Below, piece by piece: positions 1 to 10,168 of a DNA stretch of 64,000 nucleotides. Source of the DNA: Photobacterium jeanii (GTDB taxonomy: Bacteria > Pseudomonadota > Gammaproteobacteria > Enterobacterales > Vibrionaceae). The translations under genes were made by a program, and so were the position numbers. A model generated the notes under the pieces. It was not told the DNA's origin. It searched no databases and saw only the letters and a program-made list of their open reading frames with translations. The DNA lies in NCBI RefSeq assembly GCF_001650345.1, contig NZ_LVHF01000012.1, forward strand, positions 930,001 to 994,000. The letters are read 5' to 3'. Positions within the stretch are counted from its first letter, which is position 1. Each line of letters starts with the position of its first letter.

Positions 1-155
1 GCAACAGTTTCATCTGCTGATGCAATACGACGCTCACGAATACCGGTACGAGCTACGATCCACTCATCGCTAGTCTCGACCATTTTTTCTAAATCGGCGT
101 TAGTACGCACTTGTTCTGGTAGGTAGCTACCAGTACCTAAAATTTTGCTATACAT
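1..155 (-). CDS. fabH: 3-oxoacyl-ACP synthase III (FabH), N-terminal fragment
   Basis: Only the first 51 codons lie in the window; the gene runs off the left edge. The translation begins [15 protein letters not shown] and continues with the conserved [16 protein letters not shown] segment typical of the N-terminal thiolase-fold domain of KAS III. FabH condenses acetyl-CoA with malonyl-ACP to start fatty acid synthesis in the cytoplasm. The catalytic Cys-His-Asn residues are outside the window and cannot be checked. The ATG lies 5 bp downstream of the plsX stop, so the order on the minus strand is yceD-rpmF-plsX-fabH, the usual gammaproteobacterial arrangement, almost certainly one operon. Confidence 0.95.
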   Translation of the reverse strand, partial: MYSKILGTGSYLPEQVRTNADLEKMVETSDEWIVARTGIRERRIASADETV

Positions 156-160
156 GAAAA

Positions 161-1186
161 TTAATACGGCCTCTCGAGTAATACTTCTTCCAAACGATGA
201 CTTATTCTATTCGGTATCTGTCGTTTGACCTCGTGTACTGCTTCACCAATCGCATTAGCAAAAGCAGCGATATCGGCACTTCCGTGGCTCTTCACCACAA
301 TACCGCGCAATCCTAGCAGACTTGCACCATTATACTGGTCGGGGTTCAACTGCTTAAGGTCACTGAATAGGTCACTAAACAACCATTTAGCCAGCAAGCG
401 CTTTATTGGATTACCATTGGCGACATTTTTGAAACTCGAAATGAAAAGGTCAGCCACCCCTTCACTTGTCTTCAAGCAAACATTACCAACAAAGCCATCA
501 CACACAACCACATCGGCTTTACCCGAATACAGTTGGTCACCTTCAATATAACCAACAAAATGAATGTCTGGTGATTGCGTTAGCATCTCAGCACAACGTT
601 TAACTAAATCGTTGCCTTTGATTTCTTCCTCACCAATGTTTAGCAAAGCGACACGCGGCTGGCGAATATCACATTGCTCTGCCATCACAGAACCCATTAC
701 GGCAAACTGGAACAAGGTATCTGCATCGCAAGATACATTAGCGCCTAAATCAAGCAGCCATGTCTTATTTTCAGTTTTGGTTGGAATAGCTGAGACTAAT
801 GCTGGACGCTCAACACCTGGCAATTGCTTCAAAATGTAGCGCGACAACGCCATTAGCGCACCAGTATTACCAGCACTGACACACGCATTTGCTTGTTTAT
901 CAGCCACAGCATCAATCGCCATACGCATGGAAGTCCCTTGACTACGGCGTAACGCTTGCGATGGACGGGTGTTGTTTTCTATGACTTGTTCGCAGTGAAC
1001 AACGGTGATACGAGGATGAGAAGCGTGGTTATGAAGAGATAGTTGAGACGTGATCGCACTTTGATCACCATAAAAAATAATTTTTAGCTCTGGGTATTGT
1101 AACAGTGCCTGCACGGCGGCAGGCACTGTTACTTGGGGACCGAAGTCCCCACCCATTGCATCAAGTGCAACGGTTAGTCCACTCAA
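161..1186 (-). CDS. plsX: Phosphate acyltransferase PlsX
   Basis: PlsX converts acyl-ACP and phosphate to acyl-phosphate, the acyl donor for PlsY in phospholipid synthesis; it is a peripheral cytoplasmic protein. The 341-residue product starts [17 protein letters not shown] and has the conserved motifs [40 protein letters not shown] and [16 protein letters not shown], in the family order and at family length. The start codon in this frame is TTG; the N-terminus aligns with E. coli PlsX at that point and an AAGG lies about 10 bp upstream, so I accept it. It lies between rpmF (9-bp gap) and fabH (5-bp gap), as in most gammaproteobacteria, coupling membrane lipid supply with ribosomal protein L32. 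Confidence 0.97.
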   Translation of the reverse strand: MSGLTVALDAMGGDFGPQVTVPAAVQALLQYPELKIIFYGDQSAITSQLSLHNHASHPRITVVHCEQVIENNTRPSQALRRSQGTSMRMAIDAVADKQANACVSAGNTGALMALSRYILKQLPGVERPALVSAIPTKTENKTWLLDLGANVSCDADTLFQFAVMGSVMAEQCDIRQPRVALLNIGEEEIKGNDLVKRCAEMLTQSPDIHFVGYIEGDQLYSGKADVVVCDGFVGNVCLKTSEGVADLFISSFKNVANGNPIKRLLAKWLFSDLFSDLKQLNPDQYNGASLLGLRGIVVKSHGSADIAAFANAIGEAVHEVKRQIPNRISHRLEEVLLERPY

Positions 1187-1195
1187 GGTTCAACC

Positions 1196-1366
1196 TTATT
1201 TGTTGATAACCTTGCGGCCACGGTAGAAACCGTCAGCTGTTACGTGGTGACGTAGGTGAGTTTCACCACTTGCAGAATCTACAGATACAGCTGCAGTTGT
1301 TAGTGCATCGTGAGAACGACGCATACCACGTGCTGCACGTGATTTTTTGCTCTTTTGTACGGCCAT
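1196..1366 (-). CDS. rpmF: 50S ribosomal protein L32
   Basis: This 56-residue gene begins [20 protein letters not shown] and ends [11 protein letters not shown]. It matches the L32p family in length, basic N-terminus and central SGETHLRHH stretch. The zinc-binding cysteines found in some L32 proteins are absent, so this is the zinc-independent form common in enterics and vibrios. A good ribosome binding site (AGGAGT) lies 7 bp before the ATG. It sits between yceD and plsX on the same strand and is expected to be cotranscribed with both. Confidence 0.97.
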   Translation of the reverse strand: MAVQKSKKSRAARGMRRSHDALTTAAVSVDSASGETHLRHHVTADGFYRGRKVINK

Positions 1367-1385
1367 TAACCCTACTCCTGTTAAA

Positions 1386-1901
1386 TTACTTACTTAGATT
1401 TTTCAATACTGCAAACGGATTTGGACGCTCATCAGCAACGGGGATCTCACCAAAAGTCATGTTTCCGCTAGCTTTACAGTCAGCTTCATCATGCATTGCA
1501 ACTTGTGGTAACTCTAGAATCAGCTCATCTTCGATAAGTTGAATCAGATTGATCTCGCCATTTTCATCGACTTCCGCCGGCTCATAGGCTTCCGGGAACT
1601 CATCAACTTCCTCTGGTTTGAGGAGTGGACTATAACAGAACTCAACACTGTATTTGTGCTGGAACTCTTCCTGGCATCGCTGACAGGTCAACGCCACTTC
1701 AACATCTGCACTTCCGCGCATAAAAGCAAGGTGACGTTGGTCAAAGTCAAATGATAAAGTGACGTTTGCATCACTTGTTACGCTCTGGGCTGATTCAGCC
1801 AAACGCTCCAAAAGTTCAACCTTGATGATGCCATCGTAGTCGAGTCTTTTTTGTGCAGCGCGAACCGGATCAACCGTTAGCGGTAATTTTACCTTTTGCA
1901 T
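1386..1901 (-). CDS. yceD: 23S rRNA accumulation protein YceD (DUF177)
   Basis: The 171-residue product belongs to the DUF177/YceD family, needed in E. coli for normal accumulation of 23S rRNA and encoded beside rpmF. The start is [23 protein letters not shown] CxxC pair is visible at residues 73-76 ([10 protein letters not shown]) with another Cys in the DEADCKASG segment near residue 142; the C-terminal half is acidic. It ends 19 bp before rpmF, as the first gene of the minus-strand operon yceD-rpmF-plsX-fabH. The molecular activity of the family is unknown. Confidence 0.93.
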   Translation of the reverse strand: MQKVKLPLTVDPVRAAQKRLDYDGIIKVELLERLAESAQSVTSDANVTLSFDFDQRHLAFMRGSADVEVALTCQRCQEEFQHKYSVEFCYSPLLKPEEVDEFPEAYEPAEVDENGEINLIQLIEDELILELPQVAMHDEADCKASGNMTFGEIPVADERPNPFAVLKNLSK

Positions 1902-2177
1902 AGGGCGCGAATATTAGCCTTCTAATCAGTTTGAGTCAAAGGAAATGTGTGTGAATTAACAGCTTTTAACCAATTCACTATGGCAGACTGATAACTAGCT
2001 GCACCGAGTTGTCCATTTCCTGTGTATATCTTGCTTTCTGTAACGCAAAGAGTCACTTGCTTTAACAATTATGGCTGATGAAATATCCATCAATTCAGCA
2101 CTAAAATCTCACCACAAGTACACTATTACGATGACAGCGACTAAAATGAAGCCTCAGTTTACAACCGAGATTCGACC

Positions 2178-2759
2178 ATGTCACAACCTTTGCTGTTAGC
2201 CTCGACTTCACCCTTTCGTAAATCGCTATTGGAAAAATTTGGCTACCCATTTGATACCGCCAGCCCTGATACCGATGAAACCCCACTAGCCGGTGAAACT
2301 GCATCAGCATTGGTCACCCGTTTAGCCGAACAAAAAGCCAAAGCGTGTGCTGCCGACCACCCTGAACACCTTATTATAGGCTCAGATCAGGTGTGTGTTA
2401 TTGATGGTCAAATCTTAGGCAAACCCTTAACCAGTGAAAAAGCTTGCCAACAACTTGCAATGGCGAGCGGAAAAACCATTACCTTTTATACGGGTTTAAG
2501 CTTATATAATGCTAAAACTCAGCAAGCCCAGACCATTTGCGAACCTTTCCATGTCCACTTCCGACAACTTACCGAAGGGGAAATTGCCCGTTATGTCGAA
2601 CGTGAACAACCACTCTATTGTGCTGGCAGTTTCATGTGTGAAGGATTGGGGATTACGCTTTTTGACCGCTTAGAAGGCCGCGACCCAAATACCTTGATTG
2701 GTCTACCTTTAATTGCCCTTCGTGAATTACTGGCGAATCAAGGCGTTGATATTTTATAG
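2178..2759 (+). CDS. yceF: 7-methyl-GTP pyrophosphatase YceF (Maf family)
   Basis: A Maf-family nucleotide pyrophosphatase of 193 residues. The N-terminal [14 protein letters not shown] motif and IIGSDQV with the catalytic Asp at residue 70 are both present. The family splits into dTTP/UTP-type (YhdE) and m7GTP-type (YceF) enzymes. The sequence resembles YceF more, and yceF is the paralogue found beside rluC and yceD in enterics, so the m7GTP call rests partly on context. It is divergent from yceD across about 276 bp and followed by a strong hairpin terminator. The likely role is removal of modified or non-canonical nucleotides from the pool. Confidence 0.92.
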   Translation: MSQPLLLASTSPFRKSLLEKFGYPFDTASPDTDETPLAGETASALVTRLAEQKAKACAADHPEHLIIGSDQVCVIDGQILGKPLTSEKACQQLAMASGKTITFYTGLSLYNAKTQQAQTICEPFHVHFRQLTEGEIARYVEREQPLYCAGSFMCEGLGITLFDRLEGRDPNTLIGLPLIALRELLANQGVDIL

Positions 2760-2801
2760 TTTGCCTGCCCTCAAGCCATCGCTCGCATTACTAATGCGAT
2801 C

Positions 2802-2834
2802 AAAAAAGCAGAAGCTAATAACTTCTGCTTTTTT
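2802..2834. terminator. Bidirectional terminator between yceF and rluC
   Basis: Perfect 13-bp inverted repeat (AAAAAAGCAGAAG / CTTCTGCTTTTTT) with a 7-nt loop. T-runs follow the stem on both strands, so it can serve both convergent genes. Confidence 0.9.
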
Positions 2835-2881
2835 ATTGCTATCAACATGTAATAACCAACGAGACGGCAAGACCGCGTACG

Positions 2882-3829
2882 TTAACGCTTAATGCGCAAT
2901 TGCTCGACCGCACGTTGTAACTTGGCTTCCATTGGTGCACTGATATCCATCAGCTCTTCCGTACCAGGGTGAGTAAACTTGATATTAGCCGCGTGCAGGA
3001 ACAAACGATCTAAGCCTACTTTCTTAGTAAAGGCATCAAAGCGAGGATCACCATAGCGATCATCCCAAGCAATCGGGTGACCCGCATACTGACAGTGCAC
3101 ACGAATTTGGTGGGTACGCCCAGTAACAGGGCTCGCCTGTACCAGTGTCGCTTTTTCTAAACGCTCTAGCACTTTGAAGCGAGTATCCGACGGTTTACCG
3201 TTCGGGTTAACACGCACAATACTGTTCACTTCGTTTTTCAGTAGTGGCGCAGTCACTTTCTTGCAACTCGCCTTCCACTCACCCATTACCAAAGCGAAGT
3301 AGTATTTCTGTACCGTTTTATTGCGGAACTGCTCTTGCAGACGACGCAACGCAGAACGCTTCTTGGCCACCAACAAAATGCCCGAAGTATCACGGTCAAT
3401 ACGGTGAACTAACTCAAGAAAACGCGCATCAGGGCGTAACGCACGAAGCGCTTCAATCGCACCGAATTTTAAACCACTGCCACCATGCACAGCCGTACCC
3501 GACGGCTTGTTCAAAATCAACATGTGGTCATCTTCATAGATGATGCAAGATTCCAGCTCAGCCACTTTGTCCAATTTAGTACTCAGTGGCGCTTGTTCTT
3601 CTTTTTCCGGGATCTTCACCGGAGGAACGCGAACAAGATCACCGTCCTGCAATTTATATTCAGGTTTAATACGTTTTTTGTTTACTCGCACTTCACCTTT
3701 ACGCAAGATGCGGTAAATCATGCTCTTTGGAACGTTTTTAAGCCGAGCGCGGAGAAAGTTATCAATCCGCTGGCCTGCAAAATCATCGCTAACTTCGATG
3801 AACTGCACTTTTGGTTTATCTTCATTCAT
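2882..3829 (-). CDS. rluC: 23S rRNA pseudouridine synthase RluC
   Basis: RluC isomerises uridines 955, 2504 and 2580 of 23S rRNA in E. coli. The chosen product is 315 residues: an N-terminal S4 RNA-binding domain (about 18-80, AGQRIDNFLRARLKNVPKS) and a RluA-type catalytic domain with HRIDRDTSG, catalytic Asp at residue 145, then TGRTHQIRVH. The reading frame extends 25 codons upstream to 3904, but alignment with E. coli RluC favours the internal ATG at 3829 (MNEDKPKVQF), and the extra residues look like leader sequence. It is divergent from rne, the order conserved in gammaproteobacteria, with the two leaders sharing about 600 bp. Confidence 0.95.
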   Translation of the reverse strand: MNEDKPKVQFIEVSDDFAGQRIDNFLRARLKNVPKSMIYRILRKGEVRVNKKRIKPEYKLQDGDLVRVPPVKIPEKEEQAPLSTKLDKVAELESCIIYEDDHMLILNKPSGTAVHGGSGLKFGAIEALRALRPDARFLELVHRIDRDTSGILLVAKKRSALRRLQEQFRNKTVQKYYFALVMGEWKASCKKVTAPLLKNEVNSIVRVNPNGKPSDTRFKVLERLEKATLVQASPVTGRTHQIRVHCQYAGHPIAWDDRYGDPRFDAFTKKVGLDRLFLHAANIKFTHPGTEELMDISAPMEAKLQRAVEQLRIKR

Positions 3830-3904
3830 GGGGCGAGATTGTATACCCAAATGACGCCATGATGCTATGCTCATGCTTTGTTTAAGCAAAATTGCTTCAG
3901 CCAT

Positions 3905-4427
3905 TTTTATTGATTAAGAAAAAAGCAATCAAAACAGCCTTTGAAGCCATTTACCTACGCTAGCGCCTGTTTTTTCCATCTGTCACCAGAGAAAGAATTC
4001 GCGAAACGACAATAAAGCTGATTGCCGCCAATTTTACTGGCTGCTATCATTGCGTTCTGAGTGGGTTAAAATGCCCACTTTTTTGACAAGGCGATGAATA
4101 TCTCGCCTAAACGACTAATATATATGCAGCTTTAATAACATACGCAGCAGATGGCGTAAGACGTAAGATGTTTTTAGAGCAATATTAGCGTGTTTGATTA
4201 AAGAATTTTTATCGATGCGTAGATACAACCGCATCGATGTGGTGATGCCGGCTGTTTACTTACTGACCTAACCGTCTGAAGCAGTCGGCTAATAAGTGTT
4301 GCCGAAAAGCACTCCTGAAAATTCCAGCCGTGAGGCTGCACTCGTCTACAGTCTTGGAGTCTGGCACCGTCGATAAAGAATCTCTGATCTACTCGCTATA
4401 ACAACGAAAATTAACGAGTACACTAAA
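3905..4427 (+). promoter_or_regulatory. Structured 5' leader / promoter region of rne
   Basis: The roughly 600 bp between the rluC and rne start codons has no convincing ORF but several hairpins in the half nearest rne. They are a 9-bp stem at 4211-4238 (ATCGATGCG / CGCATCGAT, 10-nt loop), an 8-bp stem at 4247-4254 with 4282-4289 (one G-T pair), and a small tetraloop hairpin at 4325-4338 (CAGCC GTGA GGCTG). In E. coli the rne mRNA has a 361-nt structured leader through which RNase E represses its own synthesis, and this arrangement is known to be conserved among gammaproteobacteria. I infer the same here. The promoter is not resolved. Confidence 0.6.
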
Positions 4428-7400
4428 ATGAAAAGAATGTTGATTAACGCAACTCAGAAGGAAGAGTTGCGCGTCGCATTAGTTGATGGGCAGAAGCTGT
4501 TCGATCTAGATATCGAAAGCCCTGGCCACGAATCTAAAAAATCAAATATCTACAAAGGCCGCATCACGCGCATCGAACCAAGTCTGGAAGCAGCGTTCGT
4601 TGACTATGGTGCAGAACGCCACGGTTTCCTCCCTCTTAAAGAAGTCGCTCGCGATTACTTCCCAGCTAATTACACTTACCAAGGTCGTCCAAACATCAAG
4701 GAAGTGCTAACTGAAGGCCAAGAAGTTATCGTTCAAGTTGATAAAGAAGAACGAGGCAACAAAGGTGCAGCGCTAACCACTTTTATCTCTCTTGCAGGTA
4801 GCTACCTAGTTCTGATGCCAAATAACCCTCGTGCAGGCGGTATTTCTCGCCGTATCGAAGGTGAAGAGCGAACTCAACTTAAAGCCGCGCTAAGCACGTT
4901 AGAATTGCCACAAGGCATGGGTCTTATCGTACGTACCGCAGGTGTAGGTAAATCAGCTGAAGAGCTAGAGTGGGATTTAAATGTTCTCCTAAACCACTGG
5001 AGCGCAGTAAAAGAAGCCGCTGATGCTGCTGAAGCACCTTTCCTAATTCACCAAGAAAGTAACGTCATTGCACGCGCTATTCGTGACTACCTACGTCGTG
5101 ACATTGGTGAAATCCTAATCGATAGCCCGAAAATCTTTGACCGCGCTCGCGACCATATTAAGCTAGTTCGTCCGGACTTCTTGTCTCGCGTTAAACGCTA
5201 CGAAGGTGAAGTACCGCTATTTAGCCACTACCAAATCGAAAGTCAGATCGAATCTGCGTTCCAGCGCGAAGTTCGTCTACCTTCTGGTGGTTCAATCGTT
5301 ATTGACCCAACCGAAGCACTTACTTCTATCGATATCAACTCTGCTCGTGCAACCAAGGGCGGCGATATTGAAGAAACGGCACTACAAACTAACCTAGAAG
5401 CTGCCGACGAAATCGCACGCCAACTACGTTTGCGTGACCTAGGTGGTCTAGTGGTTATCGACTTCATTGATATGACGCCAGTTCGTCACCAACGTGAAGT
5501 AGAAAACCGTCTACGCGAAGCGGTTCGTATTGACCGTGCACGTGTTCAAATTGGTCGTATTTCTCGCTTCGGTCTACTGGAAATGTCGCGTCAGCGTCTT
5601 AGCCCATCACTGGCAGAAGCTAGCCACCATGTGTGCCCACGTTGTACAGGTACAGGTGTTGTTCGTGATAACGAATCACTATCGCTATCTATCCTTCGTC
5701 TAATCGAAGAAGAAGCACTAAAAGATAACAGTGCACAAGTACTGGCTATCGTACCTGTGGCAGTGGCATCGTACCTATTGAACGAAAAACGCCGCTCAGT
5801 ACAACACATTGAGAAATTCCACAATGTCCGCGTCATCATTGTTCCTAATGCTGACATGGAAACACCACATTTTGACGTACTACGTGTACGTGGTGGTGAA
5901 GAAAATGACGCTTTGTCTTACCACATTCCAAAGCAGCTTGAAGCGTTAAAAGAAGCAGAAGTAACTGAGCAACAACAGCCAGAGCGTACTGCGAAGAAAC
6001 GTGAAGAGCCTGTTCTACAAGGTTTTGCTGCGCCAAAACAACCAGCGCCAACAGCGAGCAAGCCTGCTGCAAAAGCAAAACCAGCAGCGCAAAAACAGAA
6101 GAAACAAGAAGAGGCGAAACCAGGCCTGTTCAGCCGTTTATTCTCTGCTATCGCAAACTTCTTCTCTGGTTCATCAGAGCAAGAAGCTGAGAAGCAAGAA
6201 AAAGAACAGAAAAACAACCGTCAGCGTCGCGACAACCGTGGTAACCGCAATAACCGCAACAATCGCCGCGATAAAGACAACCGTCGTCGTAACAACCGCC
6301 AGCAAGATGGCGAGCGTAACGACAACGAGAGCCGCGACAATCGTGAAAACCGCAACCAGCGTAACCGTGGTGATAAGAGCCAAGGTGAGCAGCGTCAACG
6401 TCGTAACGAGAAAAACAAGCAAGACCGCCAAGAGCGCAACGCGCAAGGTGAAAAAGCGAACAAGCAACGTCAACGTAACGACGAAGCTAAAGAGCAAAAA
6501 CGCCAAGCACGTAAAGAAGAAATTCAAGCGCAAAAGCAACGTCAAAAGCAAGAACAGCAAGGTGCTGACAACGCAGCTAACGACGAGCAACAACAGCGTG
6601 AGCAAGCTAAAGCGGCGAAAGTAAAACAACGTCGTCAACGTCGTCAACTACGTAAAAAAGTACGTGTTCAAGACGAAGCTGAAAACGCACCACTAGCGCA
6701 AGATGCACAAGCACCAGAGCAAGCTCAAGAAGTAGAGAAAAAGCCAGCAGCGATTTCTCCACTACAAGCAATGGGCACTTCAATGGCGAAAGAAGCGCAA
6801 GCTGAGTCTGAAGTAGACAATCAAGCAGTTGAAGGCGCAGAGCAAGATCAGGACCAAGAGCAAACTAACGGTCAACGCCGTAACCGTCGCTCTCCTCGTC
6901 ACCTACGTGCAAGTGGTCAACGCCGTCGTCGCCTACGTGACACTCGTGTTGAAAAGCCATCTGACGAAGAAATGGTTTCTGACGCTATCGGTAACGCAGT
7001 TGAAGAAGCTTCTGATACGCTAGGCGATATGGAAAACGTAGTTTCTGTTGTTGAAAAACCACAGCCAGTACGTCCTGCAGCTGGTGTTGCTTCTCCAGAA
7101 ATGGCAATGGGTAAAGTATGGGCTCGTGCTCCTAAGCCAACAGTTACAGCCATCAACGAAGAATCTGCACCAACTATGGTTGAAGAACCTGCTGAAGTTG
7201 CAGAGCCTGTAGTTGAAGAAGCCGTTGAAGCACCTGTTGCTGCGCCAGTGGTTGAAGCTCCTGTAGTCGAAACGCCTGTTGTAGAGACCCCTGTGGTTGA
7301 AGCACCTGTGGTAGAAACTCCGGTAATTGAAACACCGACAGTCGAAGTTGAAGCTGAACCTGTAGCAGCTAAAGTTGAAAATACTGAAGCTGAAACAGCG

Positions 7401-7670
7401 CAAGCACCTGCTGTAGAAACCCCAGCTGTAGAAACTGTTGTTGAAACTGCTCCAGTTGCGACAGTGAAAGCGCCAGTAACTGCGACTTCACCACGCGGTA
7501 AGCACGCTGTGTCTGTAATGGCTAAAGCACCAGCTCCAGTTGAAACGGGCAGTGAAACAATTGTTGCCATTGCACCGCTTCGCAGCGAACGCCTACAAGC
7601 GCGTCAAGCTGGTAGCCAAACGGCAACTAATACAGCAACAGCACCAATGACAAAAGCGATCCCTCGCTAA
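4428..7670 (+). CDS. rne: Ribonuclease E
   Basis: RNase E is the endonuclease that starts mRNA decay and matures rRNA and tRNA, and it scaffolds the degradosome at the inner membrane. The N-terminal half is highly conserved: S1 domain from about residue 35 ([20 protein letters not shown]), catalytic Asp at residues 302 (SIDINSAR) and 345 (VIDFIDMT), and the zinc-link CPRC at 403-406. After about residue 510 the sequence is disordered. An amphipathic membrane anchor is visible near residues 565-580 ([15 protein letters not shown]), then a long Arg/Asn/Gln-rich RNA-binding region (about 590-830), and an Ala/Val/Pro/Glu-rich tail with tandem PVVE units (about 940-975). At 1080 residues it is similar to E. 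coli (1061). A terminator follows. Confidence 0.98.
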   Translation: MKRMLINATQKEELRVALVDGQKLFDLDIESPGHESKKSNIYKGRITRIEPSLEAAFVDYGAERHGFLPLKEVARDYFPANYTYQGRPNIKEVLTEGQEVIVQVDKEERGNKGAALTTFISLAGSYLVLMPNNPRAGGISRRIEGEERTQLKAALSTLELPQGMGLIVRTAGVGKSAEELEWDLNVLLNHWSAVKEAADAAEAPFLIHQESNVIARAIRDYLRRDIGEILIDSPKIFDRARDHIKLVRPDFLSRVKRYEGEVPLFSHYQIESQIESAFQREVRLPSGGSIVIDPTEALTSIDINSARATKGGDIEETALQTNLEAADEIARQLRLRDLGGLVVIDFIDMTPVRHQREVENRLREAVRIDRARVQIGRISRFGLLEMSRQRLSPSLAEASHHVCPRCTGTGVVRDNESLSLSILRLIEEEALKDNSAQVLAIVPVAVASYLLNEKRRSVQHIEKFHNVRVIIVPNADMETPHFDVLRVRGGEENDALSYHIPKQLEALKEAEVTEQQQPERTAKKREEPVLQGFAAPKQPAPTASKPAAKAKPAAQKQKKQEEAKPGLFSRLFSAIANFFSGSSEQEAEKQEKEQKNNRQRRDNRGNRNNRNNRRDKDNRRRNNRQQDGERNDNESRDNRENRNQRNRGDKSQGEQRQRRNEKNKQDRQERNAQGEKANKQRQRNDEAKEQKRQARKEEIQAQKQRQKQEQQGADNAANDEQQQREQAKAAKVKQRRQRRQLRKKVRVQDEAENAPLAQDAQAPEQAQEVEKKPAAISPLQAMGTSMAKEAQAESEVDNQAVEGAEQDQDQEQTNGQRRNRRSPRHLRASGQRRRRLRDTRVEKPSDEEMVSDAIGNAVEEASDTLGDMENVVSVVEKPQPVRPAAGVASPEMAMGKVWARAPKPTVTAINEESAPTMVEEPAEVAEPVVEEAVEAPVAAPVVEAPVVETPVVETPVVEAPVVETPVIETPTVEVEAEPVAAKVENTEAETAQAPAVETPAVETVVETAPVATVKAPVTATSPRGKHAVSVMAKAPAPVETGSETIVAIAPLRSERLQARQAGSQTATNTATAPMTKAIPR

Positions 7671-7707
7671 CTGAAGTATTCAACTTCTAAGTCATAAGTG
7701 ACTCTCT

Positions 7708-7735
7708 AAAGGCCATGCTAACGCATGGCCTTTTT
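7708..7735 (+). terminator. rne terminator
   Basis: Stem GGCCATGC / GCATGGCC with a 4-nt loop followed by TTTTT, 38 bp after the rne stop. Confidence 0.9.
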
Positions 7736-7938
7736 GTTCCCCCCCTTTACTCCCTCACTCAAACAATCTCGTTATTGATTAGATCAATATAAAAGCGAGA
7801 AATAGTCCGCATAAAAGTTGAACTAACTCACGGTTTTCGGTAGGATTCGCAGCTTTGTACCAAAAGCTACCGTGCATAAAATTCACGGTAACACGGTATT
7901 CTTCTTTCCATCACCTAACACAGCAGCACATATTAAAC

Positions 7939-9498
7939 ATGTTTGAATTTCCAAAGTTTTCACGTCAGTCTGTCAAGAATGATGTTTTATCAGGCCTGAC
8001 GGTTGCACTGGCACTTGTGCCTGAAGCCGTTGCATTTGCCTTTGTTGCAGGTGTTGACCCTATGGTGGGTCTATACGCTGCCTTTATCGTTGGTTTAGTT
8101 ACCGCTGTCTTTGGTGGTCGTCCGGGTATGATCTCAGGTGCGACTGGCGCAATGGCCGTTGTAATGGTAAGCCTTGTATCTGAGCACGGTATCCAGTATC
8201 TGTTTGCTGCTGTAATGCTGGCAGGTGTGCTCCAGATCTTAGCGGGTGTATTTAAGCTCGGTAAGTTCATTCGCATGGTACCGCACCCGGTAATGATCGG
8301 CTTTGTAAATGGCTTGGCGATCGTTATTTTCCTTGCCCAACTTGGTCAATTTAAAGTGCCAGATGCCACAGGTGCGATGCAGTGGATGCAAGGTGCTGAA
8401 CTTTACACCATGCTCGGCTTGGTACTGCTTACCATGGCTATCATTCACTTCTTGCCTAAGCTAACAACCGCTGTACCATCTTCACTGGTTGCTATCATTA
8501 CCGTTACGCTGCTTGTACACGGTCTTGGCTTAGATTCACGTACTGTTATCGATTTCGTTCGCTCTATGAGTGGTAATGCGGATGCAACGCTTGCGGGTAA
8601 CCTACCAACATTTGCGATCCCAGATGTAGGCTTCAACCTTGAAACACTTCGCATCATTTTGCCTTACTCCCTTATCCTTGCTGCTGTTGGTCTGATCGAA
8701 TCGCTACTAACCCTAACTGTTATTGACGAAATGACAGGTACTCGTGGTCAAAGTAACCGTGAATGTGTGAGCCAAGGTATGGCTAACGTGACTTGTTCAG
8801 TATTCGGTGCCATGGGTGGTTGTGCCATGATTGGTCAGTCGATGATCAACATTAACTCTGGTGGTCGTGGTCGTCTATCAGGCATTACCGGTGCCGTTGG
8901 TCTACTGCTGTTCATCCTATTTGGCTCTGCGCTGATTGAAATCATTCCACTAGCAGCGCTAGTTGGTGTGATGTTCATGGTAGTGATCGGTACATTTGAA
9001 TGGGCTAGCTTCAAGATGATGCGCAAAGTGCCTAAGCACGACTTCTTCGCTATCATTCTTGTTACCTGTGTAACCGTAGCTGCTGACCTTGCGATCGCTG
9101 TACTTGTCGGTGTTATCTACTCAGCGCTTGTATTCGCTTGGGAGCACGCAAAGCACATCTACGCTTCAACCCATATGGATCAAAACGGTTCTAAAATTTA
9201 TGAAGTCAATGGTCCGCTATTCTTTGGTTCTGTAACTCACTTCCAAGAGCTATTTGATGCTAAGAACGACCCTAAAGATGTGATTATTGATTTTGCTAAA
9301 TCTCGTGTATCAGATCACTCTGCAATCGAAGCTATCGATACCATTGCTGACCGTTACGCACAACTAGGTAAAACTCTGCATATTCGCCACTTGAGCCCTG
9401 AATGTCGCTCATTGCTACAAAAAGCAGGTAACCTTGTAGAAGTGAACATGTTGGAAGATCCAACATACAAAGTCGCAACCGATACTTTAGGTGGCTAA
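7939..9498 (+). CDS. SulP-family inorganic anion transporter with STAS domain
   Basis: An integral membrane transporter of the SLC26/SulP family, 519 residues from the chosen ATG. The first transmembrane block contains [22 protein letters not shown] and [17 protein letters not shown], the conserved substrate-site region. About 10-12 hydrophobic helices follow, then a C-terminal STAS domain (from about residue 415: [22 protein letters not shown] ends with SRVSDHSA, the position equivalent to the phosphoacceptor loop of anti-sigma antagonists). The substrate could be sulfate, bicarbonate or another anion; the sequence does not decide. The frame is open 28 codons further upstream, but the hydrophobic core and family length fit the start [11 protein letters not shown]. 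It is monocistronic, with a terminator after it. Confidence 0.88.
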   Translation: MFEFPKFSRQSVKNDVLSGLTVALALVPEAVAFAFVAGVDPMVGLYAAFIVGLVTAVFGGRPGMISGATGAMAVVMVSLVSEHGIQYLFAAVMLAGVLQILAGVFKLGKFIRMVPHPVMIGFVNGLAIVIFLAQLGQFKVPDATGAMQWMQGAELYTMLGLVLLTMAIIHFLPKLTTAVPSSLVAIITVTLLVHGLGLDSRTVIDFVRSMSGNADATLAGNLPTFAIPDVGFNLETLRIILPYSLILAAVGLIESLLTLTVIDEMTGTRGQSNRECVSQGMANVTCSVFGAMGGCAMIGQSMININSGGRGRLSGITGAVGLLLFILFGSALIEIIPLAALVGVMFMVVIGTFEWASFKMMRKVPKHDFFAIILVTCVTVAADLAIAVLVGVIYSALVFAWEHAKHIYASTHMDQNGSKIYEVNGPLFFGSVTHFQELFDAKNDPKDVIIDFAKSRVSDHSAIEAIDTIADRYAQLGKTLHIRHLSPECRSLLQKAGNLVEVNMLEDPTYKVATDTLGG

Positions 9499-9531
9499 TA
9501 AGCATTAAGCTTATAGCTAACTTTAAGATCC

Positions 9532-9559
9532 AAAACGCCCGCAATCGCGGGCGTTTTTT
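9532..9559 (+). terminator. Terminator of the SulP transporter gene
   Basis: AAAACGCCCGC / GCGGGCGTTTTT hairpin with a short AATC loop and a run of six T. The A-run on the other side could also let it stop minus-strand transcription from the phosphatase gene. Confidence 0.9.
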
Positions 9560-9603
9560 ATTTCTGTCGCTACTATTTTGATGCTCCTATGATGCACCAA
9601 GAG

Positions 9604-10074
9604 CTAACGCATCACTTCTTGAGCTAAAAATCGATCGGCGGCATCTTCAATTAAGTCGAGCACATGTTCGAAGCCTCGTGCCCCACCGTAATATGGATCT
9701 GGAATTTCATCGTTATCAGTCGAACCATAACTAAGAAAAAGTGCAACCTTATGCTGCAGGTGTGGAGGACATTGTGCTAATACATCTTCTAGATTATTGC
9801 GGTCGGCTACCAACAACTTATCAAAACGAGTAAAGTCATCAGGTTGAATGCGACGTGCCCGTATCGATGAAAAGTCATAGCCACGTTTTTCACCCGCTTC
9901 AACAGCACGCGGATCAGCTTGTTCACCTTGATGGTAGGCAATCGTGCCTGCTGAATCCACTTCAATATCACAGCCTAATTGCTGCGCTTTATGGCGTAAG
10001 ACCGCCTCTCCTGTAGGGGAACGGCATATATTCCCCATGCAAATCACCAAAACTTTGTAGGTATTGTTAGACAT
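9604..10074 (-). CDS. Low-molecular-weight protein-tyrosine phosphatase
   Basis: A 156-residue cytoplasmic enzyme of the arsenate-reductase/LMW-PTP fold. The P-loop CX5RS is residues 12-19 (CMGNICRS) and the general-acid Asp is in the DPYYGG motif at residue 126. The frame is open 20 codons upstream, but the ATG at 10074 (MSNNTYKVLVICMGN) places the P-loop at the usual distance from the N-terminus. In many bacteria such enzymes (Wzb/Etp) sit in capsule operons with a tyrosine kinase. Here there is no wza/wzc neighbour, so the substrate is unknown; it stands alone, divergent from ddl by 94 bp. Confidence 0.92.
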   Translation of the reverse strand: MSNNTYKVLVICMGNICRSPTGEAVLRHKAQQLGCDIEVDSAGTIAYHQGEQADPRAVEAGEKRGYDFSSIRARRIQPDDFTRFDKLLVADRNNLEDVLAQCPPHLQHKVALFLSYGSTDNDEIPDPYYGGARGFEHVLDLIEDAADRFLAQEVMR

Positions 10075-10168
10075 GACGCACCTTGATGTTAATATTGCCA
10101 GTAGCTTTAATGCACACAGTTCCACTGTAACCATACACTTATAACCACTATATAATGGGAATCCAATC

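Noticed and set aside
6174-6647. Long hydrophobic minus-strand ORF inside rne
   Set aside because: It is the shadow of the Arg/Asn/Gln-rich repeat region of RNase E; the Leu/Val bias follows from the complementary codons.
6917-7570. Ser/Thr/Gly-rich minus-strand ORF opposite the RNase E tail
   Set aside because: It mirrors the PVVE repeats on the coding strand and has no start signals.
7776-7788. TTGAT-TAG-ATCAA dyad upstream of the SulP gene, like an FNR box
   Set aside because: The spacer is three bases rather than four, which puts the half-sites out of register for FNR.
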